Counted from the stretch's first letter, positions 1 through 8,977 are shown. The stretch is 64,000 nucleotides of DNA from Bacteroides sp. (GCF_030151085.1 NZ_JASLER010000014.1:45683-109682); one strand, 5' to 3'. Notes: a model not told the origin generated them from the letters alone. Program-made: numbers and translations.

Positions 1-921
1 CCTTACGATGTAGATATCAAAGAGAACGCAGCCCGTACTTTGGAGTATGCGTTCGATGATTGGAGCATCTATAAGCTGGGACAAGCTTTGGGTAAATCAA
101 AGAAAGAACTGGCAGTATATGCCGAGCGTGCTATGAACTACAAGAACCTGTACGACCCGGAGCATAAGTTGATGCGCGGCAAGAACAAAGACGGCAAGTT
201 CCAGTCGCCATTCAACCCATTGAAGTGGGGAGACGCTTTCACCGAAGGAAATAGCTGGCACTACACTTGGTCTGTATTCCACGACCCGCAAGGACTTATC
301 GACCTGATGGGAGGTAAAGCTGCTTTCAATCAAATGATGGATTCAGTGTTTATCCTGCCTCCGGTATTCGACGAAAGTTATTACGGTAGCGTCATCCACG
401 AAATACGTGAAATGCAGATTATGAATATGGGTAACTATGCTCACGGCAACCAGCCCATTCAGCACATGATATACATGTACAACTATTCGGGAGAACCTTG
501 GAAAGCACAGCAACGCGTTCGTGAAGTTATGGACAAGATGTACAATGCCAATCCCGACGGTTATTGCGGAGATGAAGACAACGGACAGACTTCCGCTTGG
601 TATGTATTCTCCGCCATGGGATTCTATCCGGTTTGCCCGGGAACAGACGAATACGTGCTGGGGACTCCTTACTTCAAGCAGATGAAGCTGAACCTGGAGA
701 ACGGAAATACCATCACCATTCATGCACCGGAGAACAGTGACAAGAATTGTTATATCTCCTCTATGAGGGTAAACGGGAATCTTCGTACTCAGAACTTCCT
801 TAATCATAGCGAGCTGATGAAAGGCGCCATTATCGACATAAAGATGACCGACTGCCCCAACAAACAGCGTGGAGTAAATGACACCGATTTCCCCTATTCA
901 TTCTCTAAAGAACTAAAATAA
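1..921 (+). CDS. GH92 family exo-alpha-mannosidase, C-terminal part (5' end outside window)
   Basis: This is the C-terminal ~306 residues of a glycoside hydrolase family 92 enzyme; the open frame runs back to base 1, so the start lies upstream of the window. GH92 enzymes are Ca2+-dependent exo-acting alpha-mannosidases that trim mannose from N-glycans and yeast mannan, usually in the periplasm or at the cell surface. The family signature GYCGDEDNGQTSAWYVFSA is present; it carries the conserved acidic residues of the active-site region and is followed by GFYPVCPG. A beta-sandwich-like tail follows. The stop is 5 bp before the GH125 gene, which fits an operon and a joint role in mannose side-chain and backbone removal. 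The linkage specificity (1,2, 1,3 or 1,4) cannot be read from this fragment. Confidence 0.93.
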   Translation, partial: PYDVDIKENAARTLEYAFDDWSIYKLGQALGKSKKELAVYAERAMNYKNLYDPEHKLMRGKNKDGKFQSPFNPLKWGDAFTEGNSWHYTWSVFHDPQGLIDLMGGKAAFNQMMDSVFILPPVFDESYYGSVIHEIREMQIMNMGNYAHGNQPIQHMIYMYNYSGEPWKAQQRVREVMDKMYNANPDGYCGDEDNGQTSAWYVFSAMGFYPVCPGTDEYVLGTPYFKQMKLNLENGNTITIHAPENSDKNCYISSMRVNGNLRTQNFLNHSELMKGAIIDIKMTDCPNKQRGVNDTDFPYSFSKELK

Positions 922-926
922 TAAAC

Positions 927-2393
927 ATGATGAAGAAACAGACTATCATTACAACATGCACATTGGCGGCAATGTTATTGGCAGCTCCTTCCGCCTTTGC
1001 CATGCAATCGGACGAAAGCTACTATGTATGCGCTTCAGATGCCATCAAAAAAGACAATCGCCCCAAAGAATCAAAACGTTTGTTCCGTTCCAAAGCAGTA
1101 GAAGGACAGATTCAGCGCATACAGCAGTTGCTGAAGAATCAGAAACTGGCATGGATGTTTGCCAACTGTTTCCCAAATACACTGGACACTACCGTTCACT
1201 TCCGTAAAGACAAAAAAGACGGCAAACCCGATACTTTTGTATATACCGGAGACATACATGCCATGTGGCTTCGTGATTCGGGAGCGCAAGTGTGGCCTTA
1301 CGTACAACTTGCCAACGAGGATAAAGAGTTGAAAGAGATGTTGGTGGGAGTGATTAACCGTCAATTCAAGCTGATAAATGTCGATTCTTATGCCAATGCT
1401 TTCAACGATGGTCCTATCCCCAATGGGCATTGGAAAACCGACCTCACCGACATGAACGACGAGGTGCACGAACGCAAATGGGAGATTGACTCTTTATGCT
1501 ATCCGCTGCGTCTTGCTTATCATTACTGGAAGACTACGGGTGACGCAAGTGTCTTTGATGCCGAATGGATTAAAGCAATACAAAACATTCTGAAAACCTT
1601 CCGCGACCAACAACGCCGTGACGGACGTGGTTCTTATCATTTCCAACGCGTGACCGAACGTGCGCTGGACACCATGACAAACGAAGGTTGGGGTAACCCG
1701 GTGAAGCCGGTAGGACTGATAGCTTCTTCTTTCCGTCCTTCGGATGATGCTACGACCTTTCAGTTCCTGATACCTTCTAACTTCTTCGCCGTATCTTCCT
1801 TGCGCAAAGCTGCCGAGATTTTGACAGCAGTGAATCAGCAACCGGAGTTGGCGAAAGAGTGTACCGGTCTGGCTCAGGAAGTGGAAACCGCACTACAGAA
1901 GTATGCTACTTACAATCACCCCAAGTATGGCACTATCTATGCTTTTGAGGTAGACGGCTTCGGCAATCAACTGCTGATGGACGACGCCAATGTACCGAGT
2001 TTGATTGCACTACCTTATCTGGGCGATGTGGATATAAACAATCCTATCTATCAGAATACCCGCCGTTTTGTATGGAGCGAGGATAATCCTTACTTCTTCA
2101 AAGGCACGGCAGGCGAAGGTATTGGCGGTCCGCACATTGGTTACGACATGATTTGGCCCATGAGTATCATGATGAAAGCTTTTACAAGCCAAAACGATGA
2201 AGAGATAAAGACTTGTGTGAAGATGTTGATGGATACCGAAGCCGGCACAGGCTTTATGCACGAATCTTTCCATAAGGATAATGCGTCCAAGTTCACCCGT
2301 GCATGGTTTGCCTGGCAGAATACGCTATTCGGTGAACTTATTCTGAAACTGGTGAATGATGGCAAGCTCGACTTGTTGAACAGCATACAGTAA
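927..2393 (+). CDS. GH125 family exo-alpha-1,6-mannosidase
   Basis: A 488-residue protein of glycoside hydrolase family 125 (formerly DUF1237). Characterised members remove non-reducing alpha-1,6-linked mannose by an inverting mechanism. Residues 1-25 form a signal peptide ending AFA, so it is exported. The (alpha/alpha)6 fold segments are recognisable: TGDIHAMWLRDSGAQ (about 108-121), the PNGHWKTDLTDMNDEVHERK region, SSFRPSDDATTFQF (about 267-280), where the family acid residue is expected, and GEGIGGPHIGYDMIWP near residue 398, where the base is expected. There are two consecutive ATG codons at 927 and 930. It lies 5 bp after GH92 and 6 bp before the epimerase gene, so the three are probably cotranscribed. 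The pairing of GH92 with GH125 is typical of Bacteroides high-mannose or mannan utilisation loci. Confidence 0.93.
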   Translation: MMKKQTIITTCTLAAMLLAAPSAFAMQSDESYYVCASDAIKKDNRPKESKRLFRSKAVEGQIQRIQQLLKNQKLAWMFANCFPNTLDTTVHFRKDKKDGKPDTFVYTGDIHAMWLRDSGAQVWPYVQLANEDKELKEMLVGVINRQFKLINVDSYANAFNDGPIPNGHWKTDLTDMNDEVHERKWEIDSLCYPLRLAYHYWKTTGDASVFDAEWIKAIQNILKTFRDQQRRDGRGSYHFQRVTERALDTMTNEGWGNPVKPVGLIASSFRPSDDATTFQFLIPSNFFAVSSLRKAAEILTAVNQQPELAKECTGLAQEVETALQKYATYNHPKYGTIYAFEVDGFGNQLLMDDANVPSLIALPYLGDVDINNPIYQNTRRFVWSEDNPYFFKGTAGEGIGGPHIGYDMIWPMSIMMKAFTSQNDEEIKTCVKMLMDTEAGTGFMHESFHKDNASKFTRAWFAWQNTLFGELILKLVNDGKLDLLNSIQ

Positions 2394-2399
2394 ACGTGT

Positions 2400-3527
2400 A
2401 TGAAGAAGTATCTGATAATGATGGTTGCGGCAGTCTGTATGACTGCCTGCAACCATTCTTCCGTTTTAACCCAGTCCGGCTTGGACCCTGCCAAGTTCCG
2501 GACAGAAGTAGATGGCAAGCAAACAGACCTGTTCATCCTTCGTAATGCGCAGGGCATGGAAGTTACCGTAACCAACTTGGGCGGACGAATCGTATCGGTG
2601 CTGGTTCCCGACAAAGACGGAGTAATGCGCGATGTAGTCCTGGGCTTCGACTCCATCCCGGATTATATTCACAAGCCTACTGACTTCGGAGCATCTACCG
2701 GACGTTATGCCAACCGCATCCACAACGGACGTTTCACACTGGATGGCGTAGAGTATCAGTTGCCCCGCAACAACTACGGGCATTGCCTGCATGGCGGACC
2801 AAGAGGTTTCCAATATCAGGTATTCGACAGCAAACAGACGGACGGACAGACTTTGGAGCTGACCTATCTTTCGAAAGACAATGAAGAGTGCTTCCCCGGC
2901 AATCTGAACTGCAAAGTTATCTTCGTCTTGACCGACGACAATGCCATCGACATCCGTTACGAGGCCGAAACCGACAAGCCGACCATCGTCAACATGACCA
3001 ACCATTCTTACTTCAACCTGGACGGCGACGGCTTCAGCATCGCCGAGCATCTACTGAGGGTGAATGCCGATGCCTATACTCCGATTGATAGTACCTTCAT
3101 CACTACCGGAGAAATAGCTACGGTAGAAGGTACTCCGATGGACTTCCGGCAATACACGCCGATTGGGTCACGCATCAATCAGACAGAGTTCGAGCAGCTA
3201 CGTTTCGGGCAGGGGTACGACCACAACTGGGTGTTGAATACCAAGGGAGACATCAGTCAAGTGTGTGCTTCGCTCAAATCGCCTAAGACGGGCATTGTGC
3301 TCGATGTATATACCAATGAACCCGGCATACAGATATACACCGGAAACTTCCTGAACGGCATCATTCATGGAAAGAAAGGAGTGCCCTACGACCATCGTCC
3401 TTCGCTGTGCATGGAAACCCAGAAGTACCCCGATAGCCCTAACAAGGGAGACTGGCCGTCACCGGTTCTTCGGCCGGGAGAGAAGTACGAAAGCCACTGC
3501 ATTTATAAGTTCTCGGTAGAGAAATAA
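2400..3527 (+). CDS. galM: Aldose 1-epimerase (mutarotase), lipoprotein
   Basis: A 375-residue GalM-type epimerase that interconverts alpha and beta anomers of free sugars. The beta-sandwich fold motifs are visible: GRYANRI (101-107), HGG at 131-133, and NHSYFNLDG (201-209), in which His202 is the likely catalytic acid. A C-terminal METQKYPDSPN contains the probable catalytic Glu. Residues 1-17 end in MTAC, a lipobox, so the protein is probably a periplasm- or surface-anchored lipoprotein rather than cytosolic. It is 6 bp downstream of GH125 and 39 bp before the DUF1680 gene, consistent with processing sugars released by the neighbouring hydrolases. Confidence 0.92.
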   Translation: MKKYLIMMVAAVCMTACNHSSVLTQSGLDPAKFRTEVDGKQTDLFILRNAQGMEVTVTNLGGRIVSVLVPDKDGVMRDVVLGFDSIPDYIHKPTDFGASTGRYANRIHNGRFTLDGVEYQLPRNNYGHCLHGGPRGFQYQVFDSKQTDGQTLELTYLSKDNEECFPGNLNCKVIFVLTDDNAIDIRYEAETDKPTIVNMTNHSYFNLDGDGFSIAEHLLRVNADAYTPIDSTFITTGEIATVEGTPMDFRQYTPIGSRINQTEFEQLRFGQGYDHNWVLNTKGDISQVCASLKSPKTGIVLDVYTNEPGIQIYTGNFLNGIIHGKKGVPYDHRPSLCMETQKYPDSPNKGDWPSPVLRPGEKYESHCIYKFSVEK

Positions 3528-3566
3528 CATCTACTCTCTTTCAAAAAAGTGCTTAAATAATAGAAC

Positions 3567-5627
3567 ATGAAGAATAGTACAAGATTTAGATATATCATTG
3601 CTGCTGTTGGAATAACCGTTGCAATGACTTCTTGTGAATCAGCAGAGCAATCACACGTAACAACTGTGCCTCGCCCCGATACACAAGAACAGAACGTGAA
3701 TTATGTATCGAACCGTGCACCCTTGCAACCTCTGCATTTCATCAAGCTACCTGTAGGAAGCGTGCAGCCGCTAGGATGGGTTCGCCGTTACCTCGAACTA
3801 CAACGTGAAGGACTCACCGGACACTTGGGCGAAATCAGTGCCTGGTTGGAAAAGAAGAATAACGCCTGGCTCACCAACGGCGGCGACCACGGCTGGGAAG
3901 AAGTACCTTACTGGCTGAAAGGCTATGGCAACCTTGCCTACATCCTGAACGACCCCAAGATGATAGCCGAAACCCAAATATGGATAGAAGGCGCCTTTGC
4001 CAGCCGCCAGTCCGACGGCTACTTCGGTCCCGTCAACCTACGTAACGGCAAACGCGAACTATGGGCACAGATGATTATGCTATGGTGCCTACAATCTTAC
4101 TACGAGCATTCGCAAGATGAACGTGTTATCAGTCTGATGACCGACTACTTTAAATGGCAAATGACCGTCCCCGATGAAGACCTGCTGAAGGATTACTGGG
4201 AAAACAGCCGTGGCGGAGACAACCTCCTGAGCATCTACTGGCTCTACAACCGCACCGGCGACAAGTTCCTGTTGGAGCTTGCCGACAAGATTCATCGCAA
4301 TACCGCCGACTGGACGCAATCTACTTCCTTGCCCAACTGGCACAACGTCAACATCGCCCAATGCTTCCGCGAACCAGCTACCTACTATATGCAAACCGGA
4401 GATTCTGCCTTGCTGAATGCTTCTTATAATGTGCATAACCTGATTCGCCGCACCTTCGGGCAAGTTCCGGGCGGCATGTTCGGTGCCGATGAGAACGCCC
4501 GCCTCGGTTATATCGACCCACGACAAGGAGTAGAAACTTGCGGTATCGTCGAACAAATGGCCTCCGATGAAATCATGCTAGGCATGACGGGTGACCCCTT
4601 CTGGGCAGAACATTGCGAGGAAGTAGCCTTCAACACCTACCCTGCTGCCGTAACCTCGGACTTCAAGGCACTGCGCTACATCACAAGTCCCAACCATACC
4701 ATCAGCGACTCCAAGAACCATCATCCGGGCATCGACAACCGTGGACCGTTCCTTTCAATGAACCCCTTCAGTAGCCGTTGTTGCCAGCACAATCATGCAC
4801 AAGGATGGCCTTATTATGCCGAGCATCTCGTTATGGCAACGCCCGACAATGGTCTGGCAGCAGTGCTCTATGCCGCCAGCGAAACAACGGCAAAGGTAGG
4901 CAACAATCAGCAGGTAGTTTTGAAAGAAGAAACCCACTATCCATTCGACGAAAAGGTGACCTTCACCCTGCAAATGGAAAAGCCGGTCGACTTCCCCCTT
5001 TACCTGCGCATCCCCTCTTGGACTAACGGACAAGCCACGCTGAAAGTAAACGGACAATCCATGCAAATACCTGCCACCAAAGATGCGCAATACGCTTGCA
5101 TCAAGCGCCAATGGCAACCGGGCGACCAAGTAGAGTTGACCCTACCCATGTCCTTCCGCATGCGTACCTGGCAGGTGAACAAGAACAGTGTAAGCGTGGA
5201 CTATGGTCCTCTCACCCTCTCTCTGAAAATCAAAGAGAACTACGTGAAGCGAGACAGCCGCGAAACAGCCATTTGGGATTCCCGTTGGCAAGAAGGTTCC
5301 GACGCCAGCCAATGGCCGACAACAGAAATCTACCCCGACAGTCCGTGGAACTACGCACTGATATTACCGGACGAAGCCGATCTGAAGCAATGGAAGGTAG
5401 AGCGCAGAGCATGGCCAGCGGATAATTTTCCATTTACCACCGAATCAGTTCCTTTGGAAGTCAAGGCAGAAGGACGTAAGATAGCTTCCTGGCAATTGGA
5501 CGAAACCGGTTTGTGCGGCGTACTGCCTGACGAGAATGCAGTGAAAGGTGAAAAAGAGGAGATTACATTAATCCCGATGGGAGCCGCTCACCTGCGCATT
5601 TCGGCATTCCCACGTGTAACACAATAA
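3567..5627 (+). CDS. DUF1680 / GH127-like glycoside hydrolase lipoprotein (putative beta-L-arabinofuranosidase family)
   Basis: A 686-residue lipoprotein (lipobox VAMTSC near residue 23). The body is an (alpha/alpha)6 barrel of the DUF1680 superfamily, which includes GH127, GH146 and related families. The metal and nucleophile set of GH127 is conserved in place: Glu323 and Cys325 in VETCGIVEQ, and Cys405-Cys406 in SSRCCQHNHAQGW. This matches the Glu-X-Cys plus Cys-Cys zinc-thiolate site of the Bifidobacterium enzyme HypBA1, with nearly the same spacing. Known members cleave beta-L-arabinofuranosides, but the superfamily is broad and its presence in a mannosidase operon makes the substrate uncertain. 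It follows galM by 39 bp and precedes an acyltransferase by 56 bp. Confidence 0.85.
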   Translation: MKNSTRFRYIIAAVGITVAMTSCESAEQSHVTTVPRPDTQEQNVNYVSNRAPLQPLHFIKLPVGSVQPLGWVRRYLELQREGLTGHLGEISAWLEKKNNAWLTNGGDHGWEEVPYWLKGYGNLAYILNDPKMIAETQIWIEGAFASRQSDGYFGPVNLRNGKRELWAQMIMLWCLQSYYEHSQDERVISLMTDYFKWQMTVPDEDLLKDYWENSRGGDNLLSIYWLYNRTGDKFLLELADKIHRNTADWTQSTSLPNWHNVNIAQCFREPATYYMQTGDSALLNASYNVHNLIRRTFGQVPGGMFGADENARLGYIDPRQGVETCGIVEQMASDEIMLGMTGDPFWAEHCEEVAFNTYPAAVTSDFKALRYITSPNHTISDSKNHHPGIDNRGPFLSMNPFSSRCCQHNHAQGWPYYAEHLVMATPDNGLAAVLYAASETTAKVGNNQQVVLKEETHYPFDEKVTFTLQMEKPVDFPLYLRIPSWTNGQATLKVNGQSMQIPATKDAQYACIKRQWQPGDQVELTLPMSFRMRTWQVNKNSVSVDYGPLTLSLKIKENYVKRDSRETAIWDSRWQEGSDASQWPTTEIYPDSPWNYALILPDEADLKQWKVERRAWPADNFPFTTESVPLEVKAEGRKIASWQLDETGLCGVLPDENAVKGEKEEITLIPMGAAHLRISAFPRVTQ

Positions 5628-5683
5628 AATAGATTAATAGGACAATCATCACACATTAACAATTCATCAATAACACATTCATA

Positions 5684-6832
5684 ATGAGCAACACCCTCTC
5701 TACAGACAACCGCATGGTGTGGCTGGATTTTATCCGCCTGGTAGCCATGGTCATGGTGATTGGAGTACATTGTATCGACCCCTTCTATATCTCTCCCACA
5801 CTGGGAGTAATACCGGAATACAAACATTGGGCGGCCATATACGGTTCGTTCCTTCGCCCGTCAGTCCCTCTATTTGTAATGATGACGGGATTACTGTTAT
5901 TACCGGTTCGCCGGCAGCCTTTAGGGACATTCTATAAGAAACGCATTTACCGCGTACTGTTCCCGTTCCTATTTTGGTCTATACTCTACAATATGTTCCC
6001 GTGGTTTACGGGTGTCTTGGGGCTTCCTAAAGAGATTATCGGCGATTTCTTCTGTTATGTACAGGGCAATGAATCCCAAAGCCTCATCGACTCCCTGAAA
6101 GATGTAGCCATGATCCCTTTTAACTTCAGTTTCAAGGAGAATCACATGTGGTACATTTATCTGCTGATAGGTCTTTACTTGTACATGCCTTTCTTCTCGG
6201 GATGGGTGGAGCAAGCCGATCGCAAGATGAAACGTACGTTTCTGATTATATGGTTCGTTTCATTGTTCTTACCTTATGCAAGCCAGTATATCAGTCACTA
6301 TTTGTATGGTACCGCCACTTGGAACCAGTTCGGTACATTCTATTACTTTGCCGGTTTCAACGGGTATCTGCTGTTAGGACATTATCTCAAAGAGGGTACT
6401 GGCTGGAGTTTGGGCAAAACACTGGCTATATGTGGCATTCTCTTTGCAGTAGGCTATGCCATCACCTACCTGGGTTTTAGCGCCGCAGCAGCCAATCCTG
6501 GCGCCACAGAAGCCGACATGGAGCTGTATTTCACCTTTTGCAGCCCCAACGTCGCCATTATGACAGCAGCCGTGTTCCTGCTTCTACAACGTGTACGGAT
6601 AAACAACTCTTTAGCTGTACGCTTCCTGGGCAATGTCACCAAGTACGGCTTCGGCATCTATATCGTCCATTACTTCATGGTAGGCCCTGTCTTCTTGCTG
6701 ATTGAAAACTTCAACCTGCCTATACCCTTGCAAGTACCGGTAATGGCTATTCTTATTTTCATCCTCTCTTATCTATTTACATGGGGTATGTATAAGCTAT
6801 TGGGCAAGTATGCTCATTGGATTATGGGATAA
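5684..6832 (+). CDS. Acyltransferase-3 family integral membrane protein
   Basis: A 382-residue multi-pass membrane protein of the acyltransferase-3 (OafA/WecH-like) family, which transfers acyl groups, usually acetyl, to sugars of surface glycans. The N-terminus RMVWLDFIRLVAMVMVIGVH holds the family's first helix with the conserved His34-type residue near its end. R/K-rich loops such as YKKRIYRVLFPFLFW and about ten hydrophobic segments follow. The last gene of the glycan operon, it is followed by two stacked hairpins (6846-6912). Which sugar is acylated is unknown. The position suggests a link to the upstream hydrolases but could simply be adjacency. Confidence 0.82.
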   Translation: MSNTLSTDNRMVWLDFIRLVAMVMVIGVHCIDPFYISPTLGVIPEYKHWAAIYGSFLRPSVPLFVMMTGLLLLPVRRQPLGTFYKKRIYRVLFPFLFWSILYNMFPWFTGVLGLPKEIIGDFFCYVQGNESQSLIDSLKDVAMIPFNFSFKENHMWYIYLLIGLYLYMPFFSGWVEQADRKMKRTFLIIWFVSLFLPYASQYISHYLYGTATWNQFGTFYYFAGFNGYLLLGHYLKEGTGWSLGKTLAICGILFAVGYAITYLGFSAAAANPGATEADMELYFTFCSPNVAIMTAAVFLLLQRVRINNSLAVRFLGNVTKYGFGIYIVHYFMVGPVFLLIENFNLPIPLQVPVMAILIFILSYLFTWGMYKLLGKYAHWIMG

Positions 6833-6845
6833 GTTTGGATTCTTC

Positions 6846-6912
6846 GTTAAATGAAGTCCATTCATTTAACATTTTGACACTTTGATTTTCCAATCGCCTC
6901 AGATTGGAAAAT
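6846..6912 (+). terminator. Two stacked perfect hairpins after the acyltransferase gene
   Basis: GTTAAATGAA (6846-6855) pairs perfectly with TTCATTTAAC (6861-6870) over a 5-nt loop and is followed by ATTTT. Next, ATTTTCCAATC (6885-6895) pairs perfectly with GATTGGAAAAT (6902-6912) over a 6-nt loop. The first lies 14 bp after the stop codon. Together they probably end the glycan operon transcript. Confidence 0.6.
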
Positions 6913-7036
6913 TTAAGTGCCAAGTATTGTGTCTATAGATTTATGCGACCCAAATATCGTAATATCCAATCATACTGAAAGATACACAAAACTATATCTC
7001 CCTAATAATTTCAAACACTCTACTTTTCCCTCCCTA

Positions 7037-7190
7037 TGTACCTTTCTCACCGGGGAAATTCATATTCATCTACGAGAAACTATATGTTCCTCTACGAGGA
7101 AGTTAACTTCCTGTTTACTGGATATTAACTTTCCTCGTACTACAAGTTAACTTCCAGCAGACCGGACATTAACTTCCAACAACCGATTAG
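7037..7190. repeat. 22-bp-period tandem repeat array 1 (7 degenerate units)
   Basis: Seven consecutive units of exactly 22 bp start at 7037, 7059, 7081, 7103, 7125, 7147 and 7169. The last four begin TTAACTT and continue (T)TCC. The first three carry TTC/TCC followed by TACGAG or CCGGGG and end GGAAA, GAAAC or GGAAG. The best-preserved symmetry is TTCCTC-TAC-GAGGAA (7086-7100) and GGAAGTTAACTTCC (7098-7111). The array lies in the gene-free spacer upstream of mraZ. It shares its period and the TTCC-GGAA palindromic theme with the array at 24047. Confidence 0.8.
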
Positions 7191-7470
7191 CGTATAAAAC
7201 ATGAATATTATGCAGAATAAACAAATATTCATGCTATATTCATGCGAAGAAATTTCTATTTTACCAACTTCTCTGAAACTGTGAAGATAGCATATTTCAA
7301 ATTAGCATGTCGTTTTGCTCATCTATATCTATTAACCGAGAGCAATCTGTAAAATGGCACAAAGCTTCACAATCCCCCACCAGTAAAGCCTTTCAGAACA
7401 TCGTTCATTATCAAACAAATAAGTAATCAACAGAGTGTTGAAAACTTCTCAGAAATATTTTTGTTAAACT

Positions 7471-7502
7471 TGTGGGGAATTGTGGGGAATTGTGTATTTT
7501 TA
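7471..7502 (+). promoter_or_regulatory. MraZ operator boxes and probable dcw promoter
   Basis: TGTGGGGAAT occurs twice in perfect tandem (7471-7490), followed by a truncated third TGTG. This gives TGGGG elements spaced by 5 nt, the known MraZ binding pattern (TGGGN repeats separated by 5 nt) upstream of dcw clusters. A -7-like element TATTTTTA (7495-7502; consensus TAnnTTTG) begins directly after, and a weak TTG at 7470-7472 lies 22 bp upstream of it. The boxes would then sit inside the promoter, which fits autorepression by MraZ. Confidence 0.75.
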
Positions 7503-7528
7503 CGGTCTCTTATTATAATAAGGTGATA

Positions 7529-7996
7529 ATGATACAATTTTTGGGTAATATCGAAGCCAAGACGGACGCTAAGGGAAGAGTCTTCATCCCTGCCAGTTTC
7601 CGGAAGCAGCTACAGGCAGCTTCCGAGGAAAGGCTCGTGTTACGCAAGGATGTATTCCAGGACTGCCTGGTACTTTATCCCGAAAGTATATGGTTCAAAA
7701 CACAAAACCAACTACGGCAGCGGCTGAGTAAGTGGAGTGCAAAGCAACAATCTGTTTTCCGCCAATTTGTAAGTGACGCAGAAATCATGATTCCCGACGG
7801 GAACGGACGTATTCTGTTACCCAAACGTTACCTGCAAATGGCCGGCATACAAAGCGATGTGCGATTTATCGGCATGGATAATACCATCGAGATTTGGGCT
7901 AAAGAACGTGCCGAACAACCTTTTATGAGTTCCGAAGAGTTCAGCGACGCCTTGCAGGACATACTGGGAGACGAACTTGAAGAGGTAGAAGAGTGA
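7529..7996 (+). CDS. mraZ: Transcriptional regulator MraZ
   Basis: A 155-residue MraZ, the dcw-cluster transcription factor that forms a ring of AbrB/SpoVT-like swapped-hairpin domains and binds TGGGN repeats. The N-terminal copy (MIQFLGNIEAKTDAKGRVFIP, with DAKGR) and the C-terminal copy (ISDGNGRILLP-like: MIPDGNGRILLPKRYLQMAG) are both evident. The frame is open upstream to a GTG at 7472, but that would place the start inside the operator boxes, so the ATG at 7529 is preferred. It is first in the dcw operon, 24 bp before rsmH. Confidence 0.95.
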   Translation: MIQFLGNIEAKTDAKGRVFIPASFRKQLQAASEERLVLRKDVFQDCLVLYPESIWFKTQNQLRQRLSKWSAKQQSVFRQFVSDAEIMIPDGNGRILLPKRYLQMAGIQSDVRFIGMDNTIEIWAKERAEQPFMSSEEFSDALQDILGDELEEVEE

Positions 7997-8020
7997 TTAG
8001 TGATAAACGATTAGTGATGA

Positions 8021-8944
8021 ATGATGAAAGAAGAACAGACATATCATATTCCGGTATTGTTGATGCCAAGCGTTGACGCAATGAATATCCGCCCGGATGG
8101 GACATACGTAGACGTGACGTTTGGCGGCGGCGGACATTCACGCGAGATACTCTCACGATTGGGAGACGGCGGACGCTTGCTGGGATTCGACCAGGACGAG
8201 GATGCAGAACGCAACATAGTCAACGACCCGCATTTTATATTCGTACGCAGCAACTTCCGCTATCTGCATAATTTCCTGCGTTACCACGACATCGATCAAG
8301 TGGATGCCATACTTGCCGACCTCGGTGTATCGTCCCACCACTTTGATGATAGCGAGCGTGGGTTCTCCTTCCGCTTTGACGGAGCGCTGGACATGCGCAT
8401 GAACAAGCGTGCCGGTGACACCGCCGCCGATGTGGTGAATAACTATGATGAAGAACGTCTGGCAGATATCTTCTACCTGTACGGCGAACTGAAGAACAGC
8501 CGCAAGCTGGCATCTGTCATCGTAAAAGCTCGTGCAACGCAGAAGATCAGCACTATCAATGAGTTCTTGGAAATTATCAAGCCACTCTTCGGCCGCGAAC
8601 GCGAAAAGAAAGAGTTGGCAAAAGTCTTCCAGGCACTGCGCATCGAAGTAAACCAAGAGATGGAAGCACTGAAAGAGATGCTATACGCAGCAACTGAAGC
8701 ATTGAAACCGGATGGCCGACTGGTAGTGATAACCTATCACTCCTTGGAAGACCGTATGGTGAAGAACATGATGAAGACGGGCAACATAGAAGGTAAAGCC
8801 GAAAAAGATTTCTTCGGCAATGTACTGACGCCTTTCAGGTTGGTGAACAACAAAGTAATCATACCGGACGAAGCAGAAATAGAACGGAATCCGCGCTCGC
8901 GCAGCGCCAAGCTGAGAATTGCGGAGAAAGTGGTGAGAGAGTGA
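8021..8944 (+). CDS. rsmH: 16S rRNA (cytosine(1402)-N(4))-methyltransferase RsmH
   Basis: A 307-residue RsmH (MraW), the SAM-dependent enzyme that N4-methylates C1402 in the decoding site of 16S rRNA. The N-terminus YHIPVLLMPSVDAMNI, the SAM-binding YVDVTFGGGGHSREIL, and the conserved DLGVSSHHFDDSERGFSFR and YHSLEDRMVK motifs are all present. The C-terminal NPRSRSAKLRIAEK is a standard ending. Start at 8021 (ATGATG). The short spacers on both sides are built from GTGATTA/GTGATAA-type motifs. Second gene of the dcw operon. Confidence 0.97.
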   Translation: MMKEEQTYHIPVLLMPSVDAMNIRPDGTYVDVTFGGGGHSREILSRLGDGGRLLGFDQDEDAERNIVNDPHFIFVRSNFRYLHNFLRYHDIDQVDAILADLGVSSHHFDDSERGFSFRFDGALDMRMNKRAGDTAADVVNNYDEERLADIFYLYGELKNSRKLASVIVKARATQKISTINEFLEIIKPLFGREREKKELAKVFQALRIEVNQEMEALKEMLYAATEALKPDGRLVVITYHSLEDRMVKNMMKTGNIEGKAEKDFFGNVLTPFRLVNNKVIIPDEAEIERNPRSRSAKLRIAEKVVRE

Positions 8945-8977
8945 AAAGGTGATAAAGTGATAGGGTGATTAAGAGTT

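Larger units (their letters stand above)
6833..7470. other. Gene-free spacer between the glycan operon and the dcw cluster
   Basis: About 640 AT-rich bases with no convincing gene. It contains the stacked hairpins at 6846-6912, the 22-bp-period repeat array at 7037-7190, and a 10-bp perfect inverted repeat, CATGAATATT (7200-7209) with AATATTCATG (7224-7233), that could be an operator or a small hairpin. The remaining ~240 bases before the MraZ boxes show no structure I can name. A 77-codon frame at 6917-7150 runs straight through the repeat array and has no protein-like features. Confidence 0.6.

Noticed and set aside
6917..7150. 77-codon open frame in the gene-free spacer before mraZ
   Set aside because: It runs through the 22-bp repeat array, has no domain-like pattern or plausible start signal, and its openness is explained by AT-rich repeats.
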